Below are positions 37,194-45,244 of a DNA stretch of 64,000 nucleotides, piece after piece. The notes below the pieces were generated by a model that searched no databases, had not been told where the DNA came from, and worked only from the letters and a program-made list of their open reading frames with translations. Position 1 is the first letter of the stretch. Each line of letters starts with the position of its first letter. The translations under genes were made by a program, and so were the position numbers. Source of the stretch: Gp1-AA133 sp963850425 (lineage in GTDB: Bacteria; Acidobacteriota; Terriglobia; Terriglobales; Acidobacteriaceae); the NCBI GenBank assembly GCA_963850425.1, contig CAWKLF010000003.1, positions 186,001 to 250,000 on the forward strand. Reading direction: 5' to 3'.

Positions 37194-39628
37194 GTTGCCC
37201 CGTTCGTACCGGTTTTCACGGTTTCGGCTTGAGTTGCTTCCTGTTCATTGATGGGTAAAAGAGGGCGCGGTGGACGCACCGCCAGCGGACGGCCTTCGAT
37301 CAACGGATAGGTCCAGCGTCGCAAGGCAGGGATATGGATGTCAATCCAGTAGGTCCACCAGTCAAGGGAACGAGTGTCGTAGCCGAAGTCTGCGCGCTCT
37401 TCGGGCACCAATGCCCCAGAAAGCTTTTCGACGTTGTCAGCTACAAAATCGTGTTCATTGTGAAGGATGAAGGGTTCGAACAACTGTACCAGCTTGCCTA
37501 CCTTTTCCAGATTTCGTTCGGCGCGCGCGAGGGGAGTCTTCTTCAAAGGCAGCGGAGCCATGATCCTCTGGATCGATTTCACGATGGCCATCTGGGCGGG
37601 CGCGGACAAGCGGTTGTAGCGCGTCTTCGAAACCGGGATCGCGTCCATGCGCAGGCGCAGCCAGGATTCCAGGCCTTCTTGCGCGCGATAGTGTTTGCGA
37701 TGAGCCAGCGACGTCAACTCGATCGAGCGGCCCATATCGCAGGGGTTCGTGACAGAGGTGGCCAATTGGTACACCGTTTCGTGACGTCGTTCGATGACGG
37801 CGGCCGCGATCAGCGTTATCCCCTGGCATACGGAGTCGACCGGGATGATGTCGAGGCGCTTGCGCTCGTTAGAAGGCAGTTGCCGGAAATTCGTACCTAG
37901 TAGGTAGGAGAGCGATGCCGAGGTGTTGATTCCCTCGTTCCAGCCAATGAAAGGCTTGCTCACGGAGGTTTCCACGATCGCAGGGCGAACGATTGCCACG
38001 GGAAGCCCGGCAGCGCGGTTGCCGATCAGCGATTCGGCAAGACTTTTAGTCAGGGTATAAGTATTGGGCCACCCCAGTTCGGCGGCACGACGCGCTCCGG
38101 CCTCGGTCAAATGCTCGCGCAACCAGCGGATGCGGCCTTTGCGAATTTGATTTTCGAGGGCTGCTCCGTGCAGATCTTTAGCCGCGTGCTCTTTGCCGAC
38201 AGCCTGTTGCGTCAGTGCGCTCCTGACTTCTGCGCCTTCCGATTTTTCTTCGGCTTGCTCCACCAACGCGTGAAGGTTTCGCCATTCCTGCTCGGCGTCG
38301 TAGTTGGCAACTCCGGCGGGCGTGTAGTTGGGACGAAGCTTCTCACTGACTCGACCATCGCGGGCCCCGGCTACATAACAGGTGGAAAGGTGAACAAGCC
38401 CGCAATGGTCCGACTGCCGTACGAAATCGAGGACGTGCACGGCGGCGTCCACGTTGGTTGCCAGTGCGTCCCGTAGATCGGGATTGAAATCGGTCAGCCC
38501 GGAACTGTTTATGATCAGGTCGAGATTCTGCTGCAGCCGTGAGGCGACTTCTGGATCAATACCCAGTCCCGGTTGCGAAACATCCCCTTCGACCACCTCA
38601 ACCTTGTCTTTAAGAAATCCGCATAAGCCGAAGGAATGACGCTCAAACAGCGGGTCAAATACTGGCGACTCCTCCACCACGCGCTCAAAGCGCTTCGTAG
38701 CAGGGTTTGATTTCTGTCGACGAATAAGCAGATAGATGCGGCCGATCTCAGGCAGGTCAAGCAGCGTATTCACGAGCCAGACTTTTCCGATGAAGCCCGT
38801 AAATCCCACCAGCATTACATGTTTCCCAGCCATTGCACGCCGGACGGAAAAGGGCTGAGCATGCCTGTGATTGTCGAAGTAAACGACCGGACGCTCGGCG
38901 CCGGGAATCGATCGTTCCGCAGGAACAATGCCCGTACGAAGCACGCTGACGTCGGGCAGGTTCAACTCCCGCACGAGGCGATCCGGTTCGCGTTGGCCGT
39001 CTGGCCCCGCCCCTGTGATGCGAGCAAATAGACCGCGGGGACGAATGACCGGTGAGAGCAGCCGCCCAGTCGCGACGCGATCGCGGAAGTCGAGACGGTT
39101 GGCAACCAGCCACTTCACGCCCAGGAACTCGGCCAGCGGACGCATCACGTGATCGAGCCCTTGACTGACGAGCACGATGTCGGCGCCCTGGGCCTGCAAT
39201 CTTTTGAGGCTCGCCAAACCATCGGGTTTCAAGTGCGGCTTCAGCTTGTACTGGAAGTATTCGTCACCCAGCAGGTCGAGGCGGTCCCGGCTCACACCAC
39301 GCAATACGGCGTGCACCACCCGGGTGGCAAAAACGCGGTGCGCCGCATACAGAAAAGGACGCAGGGCCGCCATCAGGAATACCAACCCGCGGCGGGCCAT
39401 GCGCGCGGCAAAGGTCTGGGCATTCCAGGTGAAGAAAGCCACCGGCTGAACCGTGGTCAGGTCAAGCAGACTGCCTTCGACCCGCCAGTAGACAGGGGCG
39501 GAGCAAGCCAGCCCGGAATTTTGTGTCGATGAATCCAAAAGTCGAAGTAAGCCTTGAATTAAGAGTACAGAGCCCTGGCTGGGGCCCCGGGATAATGCCA
39601 AGTCTATTATTGTAAACAATCTGCCCAC
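37178..39628 (-). CDS. HAD-like domain fused to fatty acyl reductase (NAD_binding_4)
   Basis: The protein has 816 residues if the GTG at 39628 is used (start uncertain, no clear ribosome site). Residues about 46-190 resemble a HAD/PSP-like phosphatase (VYWRVEGSLLDLT, IVLVSQGLDHVMRPLAEFLG), but the motif-I nucleophile DxDGT is RVEGS, and no GDxxxD motif III is seen, so the domain is probably not a working phosphatase. Residues 275-281 (GFTGFIG) open a Rossmann domain with NSSGLTDFNPDLRDALATNVDAA, HLSTCYVAG and NTYTLTKSLAES (YxxxK), followed by a C-terminal reductase region. That is the male-sterility type of fatty acyl reductase, which makes fatty alcohols or aldehydes. It is the first gene of the run. 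Confidence 0.86.
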   Translation of the reverse strand: MGRLFTIIDLALSRGPSQGSVLLIQGLLRLLDSSTQNSGLACSAPVYWRVEGSLLDLTTVQPVAFFTWNAQTFAARMARRGLVFLMAALRPFLYAAHRVFATRVVHAVLRGVSRDRLDLLGDEYFQYKLKPHLKPDGLASLKRLQAQGADIVLVSQGLDHVMRPLAEFLGVKWLVANRLDFRDRVATGRLLSPVIRPRGLFARITGAGPDGQREPDRLVRELNLPDVSVLRTGIVPAERSIPGAERPVVYFDNHRHAQPFSVRRAMAGKHVMLVGFTGFIGKVWLVNTLLDLPEIGRIYLLIRRQKSNPATKRFERVVEESPVFDPLFERHSFGLCGFLKDKVEVVEGDVSQPGLGIDPEVASRLQQNLDLIINSSGLTDFNPDLRDALATNVDAAVHVLDFVRQSDHCGLVHLSTCYVAGARDGRVSEKLRPNYTPAGVANYDAEQEWRNLHALVEQAEEKSEGAEVRSALTQQAVGKEHAAKDLHGAALENQIRKGRIRWLREHLTEAGARRAAELGWPNTYTLTKSLAESLIGNRAAGLPVAIVRPAIVETSVSKPFIGWNEGINTSASLSYLLGTNFRQLPSNERKRLDIIPVDSVCQGITLIAAAVIERRHETVYQLATSVTNPCDMGRSIELTSLAHRKHYRAQEGLESWLRLRMDAIPVSKTRYNRLSAPAQMAIVKSIQRIMAPLPLKKTPLARAERNLEKVGKLVQLFEPFILHNEHDFVADNVEKLSGALVPEERADFGYDTRSLDWWTYWIDIHIPALRRWTYPLIEGRPLAVRPPRPLLPINEQEATQAETVKTGTNGATWRYS

Positions 39629-40081
39629 AAGGACGAAGAGCCTTGACAGTCACTGGCAACGAGGCCGGAAAATCCCCCAAAAACACGTGCCAACGCAAGA
39701 ACTCTCAAACAGAACGACACCTCTTGAATCACCCGTCATCACGATTCGACCCGATTGCCGCTTTTGCGGAGGAAGTTTTCGCGGATTGCGGTTCTGTCTC
39801 GCGTCTAACCGGTAGCGGGCGGGGGATCGGGCGCTCACTTCTCGGGGGTCCAATATGGCGGTCGGAATGATTCGTTTGGGACCGGGACTATTCAGATCTG
39901 GCCAGAGCTGAAGAACGGATGCGCTGCCTTGCCGACCGAAATGAGACGAGCCCTAGGGGAAAGTTACAGGAGAGGCTAAGTGTGCATTTGGGCAAAAGAA
40001 ACCGCCGGTTCCCAGGGCCGCCGCAACTAATGCAAGCCTCGCGAACCGACGGTTTGAATCCTTTAACCCTAAACTTAAGAA
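39629..40081. promoter_or_regulatory. Upstream region of the lipid run
   Basis: The 453 bases contain no convincing gene. They must hold the promoter of the minus-strand lipid run (from 39628) and the end of the small minus-strand gene at 40082. I could not assign promoter boxes. Confidence 0.4.
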
Positions 40082-40315
40082 CTAAGCAGCAGCCTTTTTT
40101 TGCTGTTTGTACTTAGCCCACCGAGCCCTCTGCGCAGCTGCGATCCTGCGCCGCGCTGCCACTGACAGCACGCGTTTGGGACGCATTCCAGCGCTGCGGC
40201 CATTGTGACTCATACCGCGTAATGCCGAGATGGCAGCTTCCACTTGACTCAACTTACCTTGCAGAGTCTTTTGTTCCGATATCAACGACCTCACCACTTT
40301 ATCCAGGTTAGGCAT
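40082..40315 (-). CDS. Small basic protein with ARRRIAAAQRARWAK motif
   Basis: ATG 40315 has an excellent GAGGAGG site. The 77-aa product has an acidic helical half (PNLDKVVRSLISEQKTLQGKLSQVEAAISAL) and a very basic tail (AARRRIAAAQRARWAKYKQQKK). The AARxRIxxAQxARWAK motif recurs in many small soil-bacterial proteins and looks like a nucleic-acid-binding peptide. No fold or partner is known. It is upstream of, and in the same direction as, the lipid run, but 453 bases away. Confidence 0.7.
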   Translation of the reverse strand: MPNLDKVVRSLISEQKTLQGKLSQVEAAISALRGMSHNGRSAGMRPKRVLSVAARRRIAAAQRARWAKYKQQKKAAA

Positions 40316-40791
40316 GTAACCTCCTCGCAGGGATTCTAACAAACGGATCGCTCTCTCGACGCGTAATCCGACATAAAATTTATCCAGACTAATTGACCCC
40401 GGGGCACGCGCCCCAAAATGGACAGTATGAAAGTTAGTTGCCACCGGGGCATAACCTATTCTGTGGGTGCGCTCTTACTAGAAAAAAGTAAAGTCGAAAC
40501 CTCAACCACAAGGGTAGTAGTAGGCACACCTCCTTGCTCGCCGTGAACTCAATTTCCTGAAAAGGCGGAGCGAGATCCAAATGAGGACTCATGCTCGTCT
40601 CATGCCATCCAAGCCCGACTGTTGGGAATTGCTGCAACTTGAGGTCGCGCTGCACCTGCAGACAGTAATCTTTTCGGATTGGGACATTGCCCAGAAGGGC
40701 CATTCCGGCTTGACGGGCAAATTGAGTAGAAATAGAGTCCGAGCATGGGTTTATTGAGTGATTCGCCTAGCTTAGGCCGACGGGGGTTTTC
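40316..40791. other. Intergenic region, no supported gene
   Basis: A minus-strand frame at 40434-40703 exists but has no ribosome site and no recognisable protein. The right end supplies the ribosome site (GGGGG) for the gene at 40792 and must contain divergent promoters. Confidence 0.45.
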
Positions 40792-41364
40792 ATGCTTCGT
40801 TTCAATCGGTTTCTTGGCGCCCTAGCGGCCACTATGATCTTCGGATTGTCCTGCGTAGCGGTTGGCCAGGACACCACGGCAGACCCCCAGGCCGCCCAAC
40901 CGGCTCCGGACGGACAGTCGTCGTCGGTTCAAGCCGTCCAAGACCCCGACACGACCAACGAGCTTCAGCAACTGCGGGCGGCCGTCGACCAGTTGCAGCA
41001 GCAGGTATCCCGACTTACTTCAGCGGTCGAGGAATTGCAGGCAGACCGAACCGCCTCCGTGAAGCCAGCACCCATGGCCCGCACCAAGGGTAAGGCTCCG
41101 GTAGCAGCTAAGAAGACGATAGTGATTACGCCGGCTCCGGCTCCCCCTTCCCCTGAAATTGACGAGAGGACGCCCCTTACCGTTCTTGTGTTCCAGGACG
41201 GGCATCGTACGGAGGCTCAGAATTACGCGATTGTGGGACAAACGTTGTGGATTTATACAGAACAGGATTCGAAGAAGGTCCCACTGGCCGAGCTCGACGT
41301 GGCAGCTACCAAGAATGCGAACTCCGATCGGGGAATCGTGTTCCAGGTTCCCAATACCAAATAG
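40792..41364 (+). CDS. Exported coiled-coil protein with conserved C-terminal domain (190 aa)
   Basis: A signal peptide ends near CVAVGQ. Residues about 60-90 form a coiled coil (NELQQLRAAVDQLQQQVSRL). A proline- and lysine-rich linker leads to a compact C-terminal domain (LTVLVFQDGHRTEAQNYAIVG and SKKVPLAELDVAATKNAN). From memory this domain is common at the ends of acidobacterial secreted proteins, but I know no name or function. It is probably envelope-associated. Confidence 0.75.
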   Translation: MLRFNRFLGALAATMIFGLSCVAVGQDTTADPQAAQPAPDGQSSSVQAVQDPDTTNELQQLRAAVDQLQQQVSRLTSAVEELQADRTASVKPAPMARTKGKAPVAAKKTIVITPAPAPPSPEIDERTPLTVLVFQDGHRTEAQNYAIVGQTLWIYTEQDSKKVPLAELDVAATKNANSDRGIVFQVPNTK

Positions 41365-41407
41365 TTCCCCCCCACATGTCTTCCGGACGCGTTCAGGCTT
41401 CCCAGTC

Positions 41408-41701
41408 CTAGGGCTTGACCTCGCGAATCGACTTCCGGACTCGTTCAATCTGTTCGTTCATCGCCTGATCGTCCAAGCGGGCTGAGGCTTTAGCGATCAG
41501 GTTGGCAGCAATCATCTGCGCTTCGGTCAAGGTAATCTTTAGCGTGCGGGAACTCACTGTCCCGGAGTCGTAGTTGCGCACAGCTTCCACCAAAAGGCCC
41601 GCGGCATAGCTGACCGCTTCGGAGCTGACGCCTTCCTCAATCTCCTCCAGACTGCTGCCGTAAGGTATAGCCGCCAAGTTGTCCGGTCGATTGTGTCTCA
41701 T
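41408..41701 (-). CDS. Small helical protein of unknown function (97 aa)
   Basis: ATG 41701 has GAGG upstream at correct distance. The product is mainly helical (SLEEIEEGVSSEAVSYAAGLLVEA, LTEAQMIAANLIAKASARL, MNEQIERVRKSIREVKP), soluble, with no signal or cysteine motif. I recognise no family. It is convergent with the 40792 gene and divergent from the receiver gene at 41999. Confidence 0.6.
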   Translation of the reverse strand: MRHNRPDNLAAIPYGSSLEEIEEGVSSEAVSYAAGLLVEAVRNYDSGTVSSRTLKITLTEAQMIAANLIAKASARLDDQAMNEQIERVRKSIREVKP

Positions 41702-41998
41702 GGTGTGCCTCACCTGGCTCTGTTCATCTGCTGCCGGCCCGGTCCACGTGCCCTTTTGGAGTACCAGTTTGTTGAGAACGAAAGACCAAGTCTTCCTCAT
41801 TCCCGCAAAAGATTTTGCAGTGTGTGACCACGGTCACAGACCCTGCCCGACCTTGCTTACAAGATGGAATGACTCGGCCTCCACTCTGCGTAACGCGGTT
41901 TCTTATACCGATTACCCAACCATCCGGAGGCCGAGGCGTTTACCGAGAATTCGTGGCCTCGTGACCCCCCGGACATGCTGCGTGATTGGAGTATCAGT
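41702..41998. promoter_or_regulatory. Divergent intergenic region before the receiver gene
   Basis: The 297 bases separate two divergent genes and have no gene of their own. Promoters for both are expected but not assigned. Confidence 0.4.
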
Positions 41999-42346
41999 AT
42001 GGTCAGTGATCCTATCAAAATTTTGATTGTGGATGATGACGAACGAGTTCTGATCGAACTGGAACGATTGCTGGAAAGCGAAGGCTACCGAACCACCACG
42101 GCTTGGGGTGGGCGCGAAGCGCTGGCTCTTTCTGATCAATCGCAATTCGACATCCTGCTAGTCGACGAAGACATCGCGCATCCCGATTGCGACGCCTTTC
42201 TCGGCGAACTCAAACGGAGGCAACCGAATGCCGGCTTCGTCCAAATGCATGCGCGCAAGAACCGCAAAGAATCGTCGGCATCTGTGGTTTGCAAGTGGGA
42301 GCATGCCGAGATGAAAGCCACCATCCGTGGCTTTCTCGCGGCTTAG
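41999..42346 (+). CDS. Single-domain response regulator receiver, atypical C-terminus
   Basis: The 115-aa product from ATG 41999 has IKILIVDDDERVLIELERLLESEGY (acidic pocket) and FDILLVDEDIAHPD, which keeps a phospho-acceptor-like Asp. The region after beta-4 is odd: the usual Ser/Thr and KP dipeptide are not clear (VQMHARKNRKESSASVVCKW). It has no output domain and no histidine kinase is next to it. It may be phosphorylated by a distant kinase or work as a pseudo-receiver. Confidence 0.75.
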   Translation: MVSDPIKILIVDDDERVLIELERLLESEGYRTTTAWGGREALALSDQSQFDILLVDEDIAHPDCDAFLGELKRRQPNAGFVQMHARKNRKESSASVVCKWEHAEMKATIRGFLAA

Positions 42347-42358
42347 GCGTCGATTCGA

Positions 42359-43516
42359 CTACTTGTTCTCCGTTCCCAGCAGAATCTTCATCAAGTCGGT
42401 CGCCAGCGCAGAAGAGTCGACCCCATCCATGTTGATCAGGACAACCACACCAGCTTTCTGTTGGGGAGCGAGCATGATGAAGGTGCTGGTTCCCTGTTGC
42501 CCTCCGCCGTGCCCAACGTCGGGCACGCCCGCTGAATCTCCCACACCCCAGCCCAACGCGTAACCACGGTGCTTTTCTTCGGCGATGTCTGGCACCGAAG
42601 CACGTTGCGCTGCCCACATCGCATCGCGCGTCGCACGCTTCACAAGCCGATCTGCGAGAATCGCCACTTCAAAGGCGGCCATATCGTCCGCGGAGGAGAG
42701 CCAGCCGCCGCCGGGAATTTTGTAGCTTGAGTCCAGAAATTCGGAATTCTGTACGATTCCGGATTTTGATTTCGAGTAGTACCGCGTACGGTGCGGGATG
42801 ACAGCGAAGCGATCGTCCCAACGCGTGCTCGCCATACCGGCGGGCTTAAAGATGTTTTCCCGCACGTAGTCGACGTACTTTTTGCCAGACGCGCCCTCGA
42901 TCGCGCAACCCACCAGCGTGAATCCATGCGTGGAATAGTGGAACTTCGTCCCCGGCTTGGCGATTAATGGATCGTTAGCGAAGAACCGGATTCCACCGGC
43001 GATGGGATCGTCGAAGTGCTTTGTGTTGTTCCATTCGACGTCGTCCTTGGGATCGGGCCGGTAGTGACGAATCCCGCCCAGATGCGACATAAGCTGGCGG
43101 GTGCTGATGGGAGACTCTTTTTGCGGAAAGGCCGGGCAGTATTTTTGAATCGGCGCTTCGATGTCAAGCTTCCCTTGCTCCCAAAGCTCCATCGCAGCGG
43201 TAGCCGTGATTGGCTTCGAGATCGATGCCAGCCGGAACAGAGTTTGCGGCGTGACGGGAACGCTGTTTTCAAGGTCGGCCATCCCGAATCCCTCGGACCA
43301 CACTTCCTCACCATTCCATACGACGGCGGCGGAGATTCCGGGCACACGATTGGCCGCCATGAACTTTGAGATGGCGTTCTCAAGCAGCGTTCGTTTGGTG
43401 GCGGGCAGTTTGGCATCCTGCCCGAAAACGGTAGAAGGAAGAATCAGGAGAACAAGAACACAGGCATGAACTGCTTTTAGTCGACGGTCAATTCCATGCG
43501 GCAAATAATTCGTCAT
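42359..43516 (-). CDS. Secreted serine hydrolase, class C beta-lactamase type
   Basis: I start at ATG 43516, which has GGGAG upstream; an ATG at 43540 is also in frame. The 385-aa product has a signal peptide (AVHACVLVLLILPSTVFGQ) and the penicillin-binding fold: catalytic SISK (LFRLASISKPITATA), a Tyr motif (FHYSTHGFTLVG) and HGGGQQG in place of KTG. Family members are peptidases, esterases or amidases, rarely true beta-lactamases. It lies 27 bases beyond the two carboxypeptidase-regulatory genes on the same strand and could be cotranscribed with them. Confidence 0.87.
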   Translation of the reverse strand: MTNYLPHGIDRRLKAVHACVLVLLILPSTVFGQDAKLPATKRTLLENAISKFMAANRVPGISAAVVWNGEEVWSEGFGMADLENSVPVTPQTLFRLASISKPITATAAMELWEQGKLDIEAPIQKYCPAFPQKESPISTRQLMSHLGGIRHYRPDPKDDVEWNNTKHFDDPIAGGIRFFANDPLIAKPGTKFHYSTHGFTLVGCAIEGASGKKYVDYVRENIFKPAGMASTRWDDRFAVIPHRTRYYSKSKSGIVQNSEFLDSSYKIPGGGWLSSADDMAAFEVAILADRLVKRATRDAMWAAQRASVPDIAEEKHRGYALGWGVGDSAGVPDVGHGGGQQGTSTFIMLAPQQKAGVVVLINMDGVDSSALATDLMKILLGTENK

Positions 43517-43543
43517 TGATCTCCCGCTTAAAAATTTCATCTT

Positions 43544-45244
43544 TTAATCCTGTGAATTCGCAGACTGCGAGACGGTACTGTCCTGGGCCGTCACTGAAAT
43601 CTTGTAAGTGCGGGCGCTGGTAATTTCGATGGGCTCGCTGTGTTCGAGGTATGGTTGCAGAATCGCAGGATTCTGCCAATCCAGGTCCCAGCCATTTGCG
43701 ATGGCTACTACCCGGTAGCGGCCCGCAAGAACCTTGTACAGGCTGAAGGTGCCGTCACTGTCGCTCTGATCTCGTCGAATCAAGTCAGCGTTTCCCTGAA
43801 GAGACTCAGGAACCAGCACAACCATGGCCTGGGACATGCCCTTTCCGTTGCGAAGCACGGTCCCATCAATTCGCGCCGCCTGTTCTGACATCGTAACCGT
43901 CAGGTCAACCGTTCCGCTGCGTGGAAGAACCAGCGTACGGCCTACAACCTTGGCGCCGGTAGCTGTAACTCTTTGCACAATAGAGCCATGGGGGTTGATC
44001 ACTGCAACTTCGTATTCGAACGTGCCCGTGATGCTCTGGGTTATTTCGAATTCACCCTTCAACGAGACCGGACCGCCGAATCCTTCGTTCGTCTCGCGGT
44101 TAAAGAAGCGAATATAGGATCCAGGAGCTATCGCAGCTTGTCCGGGAATTTGGACTCTGCCGTGAATGGAGACTGGGAAGAACGAATTGTCCGCCGTATC
44201 GATCTCGCTGTCGCCCGAAATATCAACTTCGCGAACCTGGTTCTTCCAGCCCTTGCCGGTAAAGGAGCGCAGATTCAGGACCAGATGACCAGGGGGAATG
44301 CCGCTAAGCCTAAGGGTGCCGTGCGCGCCGGGCTGGCCGCGAGCAAGAATCGGCAGGAGAGTGCGATTGAAGACCCTTTGCTGCACTCGCACCGACGCCG
44401 GCTGGTTCGGATCGGTGCTTGCATTCCTGACCGTCAAGTGCGCTGCAGGGACGGCTCGCAGCGTGATGTCGGCACTGGCCCGCTCTCCGGGATGAAGTTG
44501 AATTGGTGTCGCACTCTCACCCTCCACCGCGTCGGCGTAAAACGTAATTCGATAGGTCACATCGAGCGCGGAATCCTCGCTAGCCTCAGCGACTGGAGGA
44601 GGCGCGTCTGGGGCCTCTCCTTCCATATAGAGTTGGGCAGCATTTCGGGAAATGGACGGGTCGATTGCGTACCACGGCTGCGCCGACACGGCTAAAAAGT
44701 ACACACCCGGCGACAAGTGCCCGAAACGATAGCGGCCCTGATCCTCCAGATTCGCCTGCGCTCGCGATTCCATTCGTCCGGTAGCGCCGTCGCGCGCAAA
44801 AAGCATAACGTCCCCATTCCTCACAGGTTCGTTTTCTTCATCGAGCACCGTGCCGGAGATGGACGCGTCGGGAACCAACTGGAACACAAGATTCTCGGAT
44901 ATGACACCGGCCCCCACGGCGACAGCGGTAGAGAAGGGGCCATGCTGTTGGTAAGCTTGCTGGGAAAATCCCCGCCCTTGCGCGCTGAGAGTGAATTTTC
45001 CGCGCGCTACATTTTCGAAAACAAAACGGCCATCAGAACCGGTGGTGACTTCGGTACGGAGATCGGCTTGTTCAGTGGGGGAAATTGCCACGTCGATACC
45101 GGCTAAGGGTTGTCCGGTGAGCGCGTGAATAACCGTTCCGGCGATTCGCCCGGCGGCAACTGGAGGATGGACCGTTTGTGCGCGCGACAAGCGGAGCACT
45201 GTCGACAGCAATAGGGCTACGATCAGGAACGACCGAAATCTCAC
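43544..45244 (-). CDS. Secreted carboxypeptidase-regulatory-like repeat protein II
   Basis: The GTG start overlaps the stop of the upstream sister gene (GTGA). The 566-aa product has a signal peptide (SFLIVALLLSTVLRLSRAQ) and several carboxypeptidase-regulatory/SpaA-type beta domains: AGRIAGTVIHALTGQPLAGIDVAI with RFVFENVARGKFTLSAQG, then ISGTVLDEENEPVRNGDVML with YRFGHLSPGVYFLAV, and IDGTVLRNGKGMSQAMVVL with FSLYKVLAGRYRVVAI at the end. It has no TonB plug or barrel. It is likely a periplasmic or surface binding protein and is similar in plan to the gene at 45241. Confidence 0.8.
   Translation of the reverse strand: MRFRSFLIVALLLSTVLRLSRAQTVHPPVAAGRIAGTVIHALTGQPLAGIDVAISPTEQADLRTEVTTGSDGRFVFENVARGKFTLSAQGRGFSQQAYQQHGPFSTAVAVGAGVISENLVFQLVPDASISGTVLDEENEPVRNGDVMLFARDGATGRMESRAQANLEDQGRYRFGHLSPGVYFLAVSAQPWYAIDPSISRNAAQLYMEGEAPDAPPPVAEASEDSALDVTYRITFYADAVEGESATPIQLHPGERASADITLRAVPAAHLTVRNASTDPNQPASVRVQQRVFNRTLLPILARGQPGAHGTLRLSGIPPGHLVLNLRSFTGKGWKNQVREVDISGDSEIDTADNSFFPVSIHGRVQIPGQAAIAPGSYIRFFNRETNEGFGGPVSLKGEFEITQSITGTFEYEVAVINPHGSIVQRVTATGAKVVGRTLVLPRSGTVDLTVTMSEQAARIDGTVLRNGKGMSQAMVVLVPESLQGNADLIRRDQSDSDGTFSLYKVLAGRYRVVAIANGWDLDWQNPAILQPYLEHSEPIEITSARTYKISVTAQDSTVSQSANSQD

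Noticed and set aside
40434..40703. Minus-strand frame of 89 codons
   Set aside because: No ribosome site, no family signal, and no coding-like composition compared with neighbours.
42359..43516. True class C beta-lactamase conferring resistance
   Set aside because: Only the general SxxK/Tyr fold is present and the third motif is HGG; most such proteins are esterases or peptidases.
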